A DNA stretch of 47,931 bases, from assembly GCA_015488275.1 (NCBI GenBank), contig WFOD01000090.1, forward strand, positions 1 to 47,931, in the 5' to 3' direction. The notes under the pieces are model-generated. The model made no database searches and was not told the DNA's origin. It saw only the letters and a program-made list of their open reading frames with translations. Shown piece after piece: positions 35,060-42,022 of this stretch. Source of the DNA: Deltaproteobacteria bacterium (GTDB taxonomy: Bacteria > Desulfobacterota > Desulfobulbia > Desulfobulbales > S012-135). Position 1 is the first letter of the stretch; every line of letters begins with the position of its first letter. The position numbers and the translations under genes were made by a program.

Positions 35060-35695
35060 ATGGCGGCCGCCGCCCTTCCCCGTTGCACCGTGCCTGCGGC
35101 CGCCCGCCTGGTGCGCCAGGGCAAGGTGATCGCCTTTCCCACTGAGACCGCCTACGGGCTGGCCGTTGATCCTCTGGACAGGTCTGCCCTCGCCCGTTTG
35201 TTCGCCGCCAAAGGCCGGCCGCCGGACAAGCCGGTGCTCGTGCTGGTGGCCTCCGAGACCATGCTGGCCGGTCTCGTGCGCGAAATCCCGGCCCCCTACC
35301 GCCCTCTCATGACCCTGGCCTGGCCCGGGCCGCTCACCCTGGTTTTTCCAGCCCGGCCAGGCTTGCCGTCTCTTCTCACCGGCGGCACCGACACGATTGG
35401 CGTGCGGATCTCTTCCCATCCCTTGGCCCAACAACTGGTGGCGGCCGTGGGTGGTCCGGTAACCGCCACCAGCGCCAACCGTAGCGGGGAGGAGCCGGCC
35501 CGGTCGGCCGCCGAGGTAGAGGCCCAACTCGTCGGCCGCATCCACGGCCTGGTTGACGGGGGGGCCACCGCGGCCACGGGCGTCTCCACCATTGTCGGGC
35601 TCGATCGGCGCGGCCGCTTGCGCTGTGTGCGGCCAGGAGCCATACCCTTTGCCGCGGTGCGCGAGATAGCCCGCAGCCGCTCGGCCGCGCGTTGA
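35060..35695 (+). CDS. Sua5/YrdC/TsaC-family threonylcarbamoyl-AMP synthase
   Basis: 211 residues with the YrdC core: GKVIAFPTETAYGLAVD, then RPPDKPVLVLVAS, the WPGPLTLVFPA motif, the RISSHPLAQQL segment and TATSANRSGEEPARSAAEV. It makes threonylcarbamoyl-AMP from threonine, bicarbonate and ATP for the t6A modification of tRNA. The length is that of short TsaC/YciO forms lacking the Sua5 extension. It begins 9 nt after purD-purE, so is probably co-transcribed. Confidence 0.9.
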   Translation: MAAAALPRCTVPAAARLVRQGKVIAFPTETAYGLAVDPLDRSALARLFAAKGRPPDKPVLVLVASETMLAGLVREIPAPYRPLMTLAWPGPLTLVFPARPGLPSLLTGGTDTIGVRISSHPLAQQLVAAVGGPVTATSANRSGEEPARSAAEVEAQLVGRIHGLVDGGATAATGVSTIVGLDRRGRLRCVRPGAIPFAAVREIARSRSAAR

Positions 35696-35777
35696 GGGAC
35701 GGACCGGCGGATGCGGCCGCACCGGGCAGGGCCATTTTTCAATGGGCTGTCACCAACGATCGTGCTACTCTGGCAGT

Positions 35778-36797
35778 ATGCTTCCTCCCCTGCAAACGGG
35801 CCAGCGTCATTGCTACGATGAACGCGGCGTGCGCGTCGCCTGCGCGGGAACGGGACAAGACGGCGAGTTCCAGGCCGGGCGTCCCTGGCCCCAGGGAGAG
35901 CGCTTCGAGCCCTTGCCCGGCGGCGCGGTGCGCGATCGGCTCACCGGCCTTGTGTGGTCTGGCGACGCCAATCCTTTTGACTTTCCCTTGCCCTGGCAGG
36001 AGGCCCTGGACCGCATCGCCTGCCTGAACGCCGAAGGATACCTCGGCCATCACGACTGGCGGCTTCCCAACCGGCGGGAGTTGCGTTCGCTCATGGATTA
36101 TGGGGCGCGCCGGCCCGCCCTCCCTGCAGGACACCCTTTTCGCAACGTCTTTCTCGGTTGGTACTGGACCTCGACCACCGCGGCCATCCATCCCGCCTAC
36201 GCCTGGTACGTCCATCTGGACGGCGCCCGCATGTTTTATGGCCGTAAGGACCAAGAGTATCTCGCCTGGCCGGTGCGGGGCCGGAGCCAGGTGTTGGCCG
36301 CCACCGGCCAGCGGGACTGTTTCAGCGCCCAAGGGCGGCGCGTGCCATGCAAAGGTACTGGCCAGGATGGCGAACTGCGGCAGGGCGTTGGCTGGTCGGC
36401 GGCGGGGCGGTTCGCGGTAAAGGGAGATGTCGTCTGGGACCAGTGCACCGGCCTTTGTTGGCTGCGGCGCGGCGATCTCGCTTCCGATCCGCTCTCTTGG
36501 CGGCAGGCCCTCGATCGGGTGGCCGCGTTGAACAAACTACGGCACGCGGGCCGCGGTGACTGGCGGCTACCTAATATCAACGAACTTGCATCGCTGGTGG
36601 ATTGTTCGCAACACTCGCCAGCCCTGCCTCGGGAACATCCGTTTCTTCACCTGCAAGACGTTTACTGGTCGTCCACCACCAGCTTTTTTGAGCCGGACTG
36701 GGCCTGGGCCCTTTACCTGGAGAAGGGCGCCCTTGGCGTGGGCCATAAGCCAGGCCGTACCTTTTTCGTCTGGCCAGTGGCGGGCGGCCTGGACTAG
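35778..36797 (+). CDS. Tandem DUF1566 (Lcl C-terminal domain) protein
   Basis: 339 residues; an in-frame start at 35742 is possible. Two homologous halves of ~165 residues are visible. Each has a GTGQDGE opening (GTGQDGEFQAGRPW and GTGQDGELRQGVGW), a 'LTGLVW/CTGLCW' strand, HDWRLPNRREL or GDWRLPNINEL, and an aromatic YWTSTT or YWSSTT block. The DUF1566/Lcl domain is a C-type-lectin-like fold of unknown ligand, frequent in Desulfobacterota. No signal peptide is evident. The stop codon lies in the end of repeat copy C. Confidence 0.82.
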   Translation: MLPPLQTGQRHCYDERGVRVACAGTGQDGEFQAGRPWPQGERFEPLPGGAVRDRLTGLVWSGDANPFDFPLPWQEALDRIACLNAEGYLGHHDWRLPNRRELRSLMDYGARRPALPAGHPFRNVFLGWYWTSTTAAIHPAYAWYVHLDGARMFYGRKDQEYLAWPVRGRSQVLAATGQRDCFSAQGRRVPCKGTGQDGELRQGVGWSAAGRFAVKGDVVWDQCTGLCWLRRGDLASDPLSWRQALDRVAALNKLRHAGRGDWRLPNINELASLVDCSQHSPALPREHPFLHLQDVYWSSTTSFFEPDWAWALYLEKGALGVGHKPGRTFFVWPVAGGLD

Positions 36798-36953
36798 CAG
36801 TCCGTCGAAAAAGCCATCCCTGGCTTTTTCGACCACGGTTGGCCAGAACCGAGTTCCGTCCAACCTCGCGAATTCCTTAGCTCTTTCAGAGCTGGCGGAA
36901 TTCGGCGGCACATCCCTGTGCCGCACCCAGCCCGTTTTTCAACGGGCTGCTAG
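36794..36953. repeat. Palindromic mini-element, copy C (complete, 160 bp)
   Basis: The complete form. Terminal inverted repeats are CTAGCAGTCCGTCGAAAAA on the left and CTAGCAGCCCGTTGAAAAA on the right (17 of 19 match). Inside are five hairpins: GTCGAAAAAGCCA/TGGCTTTTTCGAC; TTGGCCAGAAC with its partner; GAATTCC..AGCTCT/AGAGCT..GGAATTC; GCGGCACA/TGTGCCGC; CAGCCCGTT/AACGGGCTG. The left end gives the TAG stop of the DUF1566 gene (36795-36797) and the right end the TAG stop of the cytochrome gene (36950-36952). No protein is encoded. Confidence 0.9.
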
Positions 36954-38233
36954 AATGTCCGCCGGTTGAAGGGGCTGTAATCGGTCTGGTTCACACCGCC
37001 GCTGCCGGTAATGGCGCCGTGATAGTGGCAGCGGCTGCAATCCTGGGGATAGCCGCCGTGGCAGGTGCTACATGCCCGTCTGGCGTAGGCGCTGTCGTTG
37101 GTGAAGTGATGGATGTCCTGCCAGGTATTGGTGGTGTTGTCATGGCACCGTTCGCAAAGATAGCTGAAGGTGGAGCCGGTGGTGGTGGTGATCGCGCCGG
37201 CCAGCGCGCCGCCGTTGACTTCCTGCCGCAGGAGATAGGGATTGGATGAGCCGTGCGGCTCGTGGCAGTCAAGGCAGGAGAGCACGTAGCCGAGGCTGCC
37301 GCTGCCCGCGGTATAGGGAGGCAGCATATCGATATATTCGTCGGCGCTGCCCAGGCCGTGTTTCTCGTTCGCCCAGTCGATCTGCCGCAGATTGCGGCCC
37401 AGGTTGGTGCTGTAGATCGTGTTGGTCGCGTTGTGGCAATCCGTGCAGAAGGTGACGAAATCGGTGAGGTTGGCGCCGTCTTGGGTGGTGGAGCCGTCCG
37501 GCTCGTAGGTGGAGGTCGAGCCGAAACGGTAGGGCGCCTGATAGGCGGAGGTGTAGCTGTTCATCCGCTCGCTCGCGTCGTCGCCCCACAGGGGCCAGGG
37601 ATTGCCTCCGTGTTGCCTGGGGCGGGAGATGAGCCAGCCGCGGGTGGTGGAGGACTTGGTCGCATTGGGTGCGTTTTCTGGATCGCCCTGCGCTGCGTGC
37701 GGGTTGTGGCAGGCGACGCATGGATTGGCGTCCGCGGCGTAGCCCCATGACTGGCTGGCGATAAAGGTCTGGATGTCGCTGAGGTTGTGCGAACTGCCGG
37801 GAGAGGTGAAGGCAAACGACTCCTGGACGTCGTTGAGGGTGTCCGAGGTCCAGCCGCCGGCCCGGTAGGCGTAGCTCCGATTGGTGATCGCGCCACCTGT
37901 TTGGCGGCTGCCGGTGTCCACATGGCAGTCGAAACAAAGCGATGTGCTTTGATTGGTGAACGGCGTGGTGAACAGGAGAAACGAGGAAGGCGAGCCATCC
38001 GCAGGAGCTGGTTCGCTTCCCTGGATACTGGCGTGGGGTTCGTGGCAGTGAGCGCAGTTGCCCTGGGCGTAGCCAAGGGCGGCGGTGGATGTGCGGCTGA
38101 CGCCGTTGGCGCTGTCGCCATGCGCGGACAGAAGATAGGATCCGGCCTGGACGGGGCTGGCAGGGATGAGAATGACAAGGATAGGGAAAGCGGCGGCAGG
38201 TAAGACGGAGAGGTTGCGCTGTGATAGGCTCAT
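36950..38233 (-). CDS. Octahaem c-type cytochrome (CXXCH protein)
   Basis: 427 residues from the start at 38233 (MSLSQRNLSVLPAAAFP); the reading frame upstream begins with a TTG and is less likely. A signal peptide ends at about PVQA/GSY, so the protein is periplasmic or outer-surface. Eight haem-binding motifs are seen: CAHCH, CFDCH, CVACH, CTDCH, CLDCH, CERCH, CSTCH and CSRCH. Extra histidines (EPHA, NPHA, EPHG) are likely axial ligands, in the style of doubled-CXXCH proteins. A role in electron transfer is expected; partner and acceptor are unknown. The stop codon is supplied by repeat copy C. Confidence 0.9.
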   Translation of the reverse strand: MSLSQRNLSVLPAAAFPILVILIPASPVQAGSYLLSAHGDSANGVSRTSTAALGYAQGNCAHCHEPHASIQGSEPAPADGSPSSFLLFTTPFTNQSTSLCFDCHVDTGSRQTGGAITNRSYAYRAGGWTSDTLNDVQESFAFTSPGSSHNLSDIQTFIASQSWGYAADANPCVACHNPHAAQGDPENAPNATKSSTTRGWLISRPRQHGGNPWPLWGDDASERMNSYTSAYQAPYRFGSTSTYEPDGSTTQDGANLTDFVTFCTDCHNATNTIYSTNLGRNLRQIDWANEKHGLGSADEYIDMLPPYTAGSGSLGYVLSCLDCHEPHGSSNPYLLRQEVNGGALAGAITTTTGSTFSYLCERCHDNTTNTWQDIHHFTNDSAYARRACSTCHGGYPQDCSRCHYHGAITGSGGVNQTDYSPFNRRTF

Positions 38234-38413
38234 CGTAAAAAACGTGCTCAATGAAGGGTGCCCCTCTCCTCTTTCCACTGCTCCCGTCAACAGTGGCCAA
38301 CTATAAATATAGCTGATTTTTTCAAGTGATGGAATGGGAAAAGGCCGCCCGCTGGGGCCTTGTCCGTGCTTTGGCCGGTCCCGCCGCGCCGATCTCTCGC
38401 CCCCCGGCGGTTA

Positions 38414-38629
38414 TCAGCGGTGCAGGCCGTAACGCGCCAGCTTGAGCAGGAGAAGGAGCCACGGCGCGCCGTGCAGCGCCAAGTCGAACCAGTCGATGGG
38501 GCGCAGGGGCCTGTGCTGGGCCAGCATCTGAAGCTTCTCCCACAGGTGGGGTGGATGGAAGGGCGCGAGGCCCAGGGTGAGGCAGAGGAGCACGGCAAGA
38601 GGCCAGGAAATGGAGTCGAGCAAGCTCAT
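38414..38629 (-). CDS. Small two-helix membrane protein ('RND transporter'-like)
   Basis: 71 residues with two hydrophobic helices (WPLAVLLCLTLGLAPF and APWLLLLLKLARY) around a hydrophilic loop with HPPHLWEKLQML and RPIDWFDL. Proteins of this size and layout are often labelled 'RND transporter' in Desulfobacterota databases, although the label has no functional support that I know of. Its ATG lies 2 nt after the DUF445 stop on the same strand, so the two are probably one operon. Confidence 0.7.
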   Translation of the reverse strand: MSLLDSISWPLAVLLCLTLGLAPFHPPHLWEKLQMLAQHRPLRPIDWFDLALHGAPWLLLLLKLARYGLHR

Positions 38630-38631
38630 GG

Positions 38632-40218
38632 TTACAGCAGCAGCAGCAGCAGCAGCAGGTTGACAAGCCCGATGAGAAAGCCGAGTAACCCGCCAAACAG
38701 GTTGATATACGTAAACTGTTCCCGCATGATGCCCATGAGGAGTTCTTCAAGGCGCAGCAAGTCGAGCTTGTTGACCTTGCGGGCGATGAGCGTTTTGATG
38801 TCGAGCCCGTCCACCAGGTGGGGTACCTCGCGGACCAACAGCGCGCTGGCCCGTTGTTGCAACCAGCCGCTGATCCCTTCCCGCACCGTGCGGGGCAAGA
38901 AATCCCGCAGGCGGCCGACAGGCCGGGCGAGGAGAGCGCGTTCCAGCAGAGATGCGGCCATCTCGTCCAGAAAGCGGCGAAAGGTCGAGGTGCCGAGCGC
39001 GGCCTGGAGTTCGTCGGCCAGCCAGGTCTGGGCGGCGGAGAGCCGGTCGTCGCCGAACACAGCGCCGCATACCCGGCCAAACGGTTCTTTTGCCACGTCG
39101 GTGAGGTGCTGCTGGAGGAGATCGGCGATACGCTTGGCCGTGGCCGGCTTGGCCAGCCAACTGGCGGCAAGGGCGGCCACATGGTTGGTGAGGCCGGTGA
39201 GCCGTTCTTCTCCCAGTCGGTCGAGGTGGCGGCCGATGGGCTGCTGGAGCGCTTCGTCGGTCTTGTCTTTCGCTAAGTCGGCCAGCCGCCGGACGGTGGC
39301 CGGATCTTTGAGCCAGGCGGCGATTTCTTCGCCGTGCTCGGCCAGATAGCGCTCCACTTGGCCGGCGAGGGTGGCCGTGTCCAAAAAGCCGCCCAGCAGG
39401 GCGGCCACAGGGCCGAGGGAGTCGAGAAAACTGCTCACCGCGGCCACAAGACGCTCCGCGATCCGTTGGCGGACCACCGGATCGGCGAGCAGACCGCCGA
39501 GATGATCGAGAAGCGCGGGAACCTCGGCGGCGACGGCCGCCAGGATCGCCTGCCGGGTCGCATCGGGTAGCAGATCGGCGAGAGAGCGGCCGTCTTGCCG
39601 CAAGGTGTGGCAGAGTCGGCGCAACTCGCCGGCCAGCCATTTTTCCGTCCGTTCTGCGGCCAGGAGCCGGTGCATCGCCTGTTCGACAAACCGCAACAGG
39701 CCCTCGGTGGCCTCGGCGTCGAGCACCGAACGCCACGGCCGGTTGCACAGACCGCTGCCGCCTTGCGCCAACAGGTCGTCCAACCGCGAGCGGAAGTCGG
39801 GGCCGCAGAGATATTCTTGCAGGAGCCTGACCCCGCGCCGCCGCAGGATCTTGACTCCGGCGTCGAACGCTGGCCGAAAGCGGTCCGGCATTAGGGAGGG
39901 CAACGGGCCAAGATCGCGGTCCAGCAGTTCGGCGGTCCAGCCGTCGATCACCCGGTGCAGCTCGGCTTGGAACTTGGGCGCTTCCACGGCCCGCTGGATG
40001 TCGCCTGGGGTGAGCAGGTGGCCGCCCACCATGCTCCCGATGTTCTCGGCCAGTTGTCGCCGTCGGCTGGGGATCACCCCTGGAGTCAACGGCACCCGCA
40101 GACCAAAGACGCGCCACGGCCGCAAGGGGCGAAAGAGCATGCGGATGGCAATGGTGTTTGTCAGGTAGCCGATGGCCGCGCCGACGAGTGGCGGGGCAAG
40201 GAGATCCAGCGGCAACAT
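38632..40218 (-). CDS. DUF445-family membrane-anchored protein
   Basis: 528 residues. The N-terminus has the DUF445 hallmark GAAIGYLTNTIAIRMLFRP in the first transmembrane helix (cut to its core here), followed by PLTPGVIPSRR. A long helical middle region has repeated LADLLQQHL-type amphipathic helices, and the C-terminus is a second membrane helix (FGGLLGFLIGLVNLL) ending in eight leucines. The family is poorly characterised (YheB-like). The small membrane protein follows 2 nt downstream and the PheA-TyrA fusion lies 3 nt upstream, so all three are likely co-transcribed. Confidence 0.87.
   Translation of the reverse strand: MLPLDLLAPPLVGAAIGYLTNTIAIRMLFRPLRPWRVFGLRVPLTPGVIPSRRRQLAENIGSMVGGHLLTPGDIQRAVEAPKFQAELHRVIDGWTAELLDRDLGPLPSLMPDRFRPAFDAGVKILRRRGVRLLQEYLCGPDFRSRLDDLLAQGGSGLCNRPWRSVLDAEATEGLLRFVEQAMHRLLAAERTEKWLAGELRRLCHTLRQDGRSLADLLPDATRQAILAAVAAEVPALLDHLGGLLADPVVRQRIAERLVAAVSSFLDSLGPVAALLGGFLDTATLAGQVERYLAEHGEEIAAWLKDPATVRRLADLAKDKTDEALQQPIGRHLDRLGEERLTGLTNHVAALAASWLAKPATAKRIADLLQQHLTDVAKEPFGRVCGAVFGDDRLSAAQTWLADELQAALGTSTFRRFLDEMAASLLERALLARPVGRLRDFLPRTVREGISGWLQQRASALLVREVPHLVDGLDIKTLIARKVNKLDLLRLEELLMGIMREQFTYINLFGGLLGFLIGLVNLLLLLLLL
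38635..38658. repeat. (CAG)8 trinucleotide repeat
   Basis: Eight perfect CAG units, read as CTG on the minus strand, encode the run of leucines directly before the DUF445 stop codon. Slippage would change the length of the terminal leucine run without breaking the reading frame. Confidence 0.9.
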
Positions 40219-40221
40219 GGG

Positions 40222-41901
40222 CTAGGGGCGCAGGGTGCGGGCAAGGGTTTCGTCCACCGCCAGGGCGAGACGCATGTTGCGGCGGATAAACGTTTCAGAA
40301 AGATAGTCGCGGTTGCTGTCGATCACGGCCCGCAGCGCATCGAGATCGCCCTGTTCGGCCATGTGCTGGAGGCGGCCTAACTCGGTGATGAAGTCGCGCA
40401 CCACGTCCATGCCGCAGCCCGGTGCGGCCAGGATCTCGGCATAGGTCCGGTCGTTCTGGGCATGGATACGGGCCAGGGCCAGGAGGGTGTAGAGCGAGGT
40501 GAGGGTGGCGTGGTCGCCGGTGGCCGTTGCCGTGAGTCCGTGAGCCGCCAGGGTGCGGGCCAGGGCCACGGAGATGAGGGTGGGCAGTTTTTGCACCACG
40601 CCCATGAACCGGTCGTGCTCCTCTGCCGAGTCCACCAGGATGTCGGCCCCGTGCTTGTAGAGGAACCCTTCGAATTCGCTACAGAACGCGCCGCTGCGCG
40701 CGGTGCGCACCACCACGGCGGTCTTGTTCTTCATCGCCACCGCCTTGGGGCCCCAGAGGTTGTGCACCAGCATGAGTTCCACCCCGGGCCGGGTATGGGC
40801 CAGGGCGGTGTCCACGATCTCCGCCGCCGCGCCGGCGAGCAGGATCAGGGCCTGGCCCTCCCGCAGCCGGGGGCCGTACCGCTGGATCGTTGCCGGCGTG
40901 GCGCTGATCGGCACGCAGATCACCACCACATCCACCTGGTCGATCATCTCTTCCGGCGTCAGAGGCGAGGTACGGCCGGAGAGCAGGGTGCGGTAGCCTT
41001 CGCTGGCCAGCCGATCGGCAAACCATTGGCTCATGGCGCCGGTGCCGATGAAGCCGAACGACTCGATGAGTTTGCTCCGCATGTCCACCCGCGGAAAGCT
41101 GCCGAGCACCGTGATCGCTCCTGGGACCTGGATCACCTCCTGTTCGATGCGGGCCAAGGCCGTCTGCACCGTTTCATCCTCCATATGGCCCTCAACCTCT
41201 ACATAGATCCGTAATTCCTGTGTCTTGACGTCCGCGTCGGAGCGCAGATCCAGGATGTTGATCCCCCGGCGGGTGAACTCGCCCAGGATATCGAACAACA
41301 GGCCCACGCGGTCCTTGAGCGGCGCGGTGAGCATGGCTGTGGCGTCGTAGCCGGTGCGGGCCGCCGGCCGCCGGCCGATGACCGCGTATCGGGTCCGGTT
41401 GTGACTGACGATCTCCCGGTCGCGGATCACGAGGTTGCGGGCCTTGAGCACCTCTTCCGCCTCGATCACTCCCCAGGAGCGTCGGTCCTCCCGCCGCACC
41501 GCCCGGATGGCTGCATCGATATCCTGGACCGTGACGAGATCGCTTGAGGGAAAGCGTTCGGCGATGTACTCCTCGGCTTGACGGAGCGCTGATCCGGTGC
41601 CCACCAAGGTGGAGAGCGGGGTCCTGTCGTCCACCGCGCCCAGGGAAAGATGGATGGGCAGCACCACGTTGCCGCACCAGGCAAGGCCGTTGAGCGCGGC
41701 CATGCGGCGGAAAAAACCGCGATGTTCGCCTTCGCGGGTGTTGTACACCGGCAAAAGAAGGAAATCGGCCCTGCCGTCGCGCACCGCCGCCAGGGCTGCG
41801 GCGGGTGAAGCACAGGGCAGGATGTCGGCGTCGCTGTCGTGGAGCTGGGCCGCTTGCCAGGGATGGGCGCCGGGCGGGCCGGTGATGGCGATGGTGCTCA
41901 T
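40222..41901 (-). CDS. Prephenate dehydratase-ACT-prephenate dehydrogenase fusion
   Basis: 559 residues. Residues 1-185 resemble prephenate dehydratase: a degenerate N-terminus (ITGPPGAHPWQAA in place of GPxGTFSE) and the catalytic Thr170-Arg171 in NRTRYAV, where Phe is replaced by Tyr172. Residues ~190-265 form an ACT domain (PLKDRVGLLFDILGEFTRRGINILDL). Residues ~280-559 are a TyrA-type dehydrogenase with GFIGTGAM (283-290) and VHNLWGPKA in place of HPMFGP. It would send prephenate to both phenylalanine and tyrosine. Domain order is clear; full dehydratase activity is less certain because of the degenerate motif. Confidence 0.87.
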   Translation of the reverse strand: MSTIAITGPPGAHPWQAAQLHDSDADILPCASPAAALAAVRDGRADFLLLPVYNTREGEHRGFFRRMAALNGLAWCGNVVLPIHLSLGAVDDRTPLSTLVGTGSALRQAEEYIAERFPSSDLVTVQDIDAAIRAVRREDRRSWGVIEAEEVLKARNLVIRDREIVSHNRTRYAVIGRRPAARTGYDATAMLTAPLKDRVGLLFDILGEFTRRGINILDLRSDADVKTQELRIYVEVEGHMEDETVQTALARIEQEVIQVPGAITVLGSFPRVDMRSKLIESFGFIGTGAMSQWFADRLASEGYRTLLSGRTSPLTPEEMIDQVDVVVICVPISATPATIQRYGPRLREGQALILLAGAAAEIVDTALAHTRPGVELMLVHNLWGPKAVAMKNKTAVVVRTARSGAFCSEFEGFLYKHGADILVDSAEEHDRFMGVVQKLPTLISVALARTLAAHGLTATATGDHATLTSLYTLLALARIHAQNDRTYAEILAAPGCGMDVVRDFITELGRLQHMAEQGDLDALRAVIDSNRDYLSETFIRRNMRLALAVDETLARTLRP

Positions 41902-42022
41902 GGCCTGATTCGCTTGCAGAGGTTCAGGTTGAGGGAGTGGCCGGGAGGCGGTATCCTACCACGGCCGATTTTCCCTTGGCAACCGGTTTCCGGCCGGTCG
42001 CCGCCAGAGCCGCGAGAACCGT

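Noticed and set aside
33302-35722. An 806-residue open frame on the minus strand across purD-purE
   Set aside because: It is a shadow frame: low-complexity His/Gly/Arg composition, no family motifs, and it is fully antisense to two strongly conserved enzymes.
36567-36926. A small open frame spanning the repeat at 36.8 kb
   Set aside because: Similar peptides arise wherever the repeat is translated; they reflect the repeat and are not a protein family.
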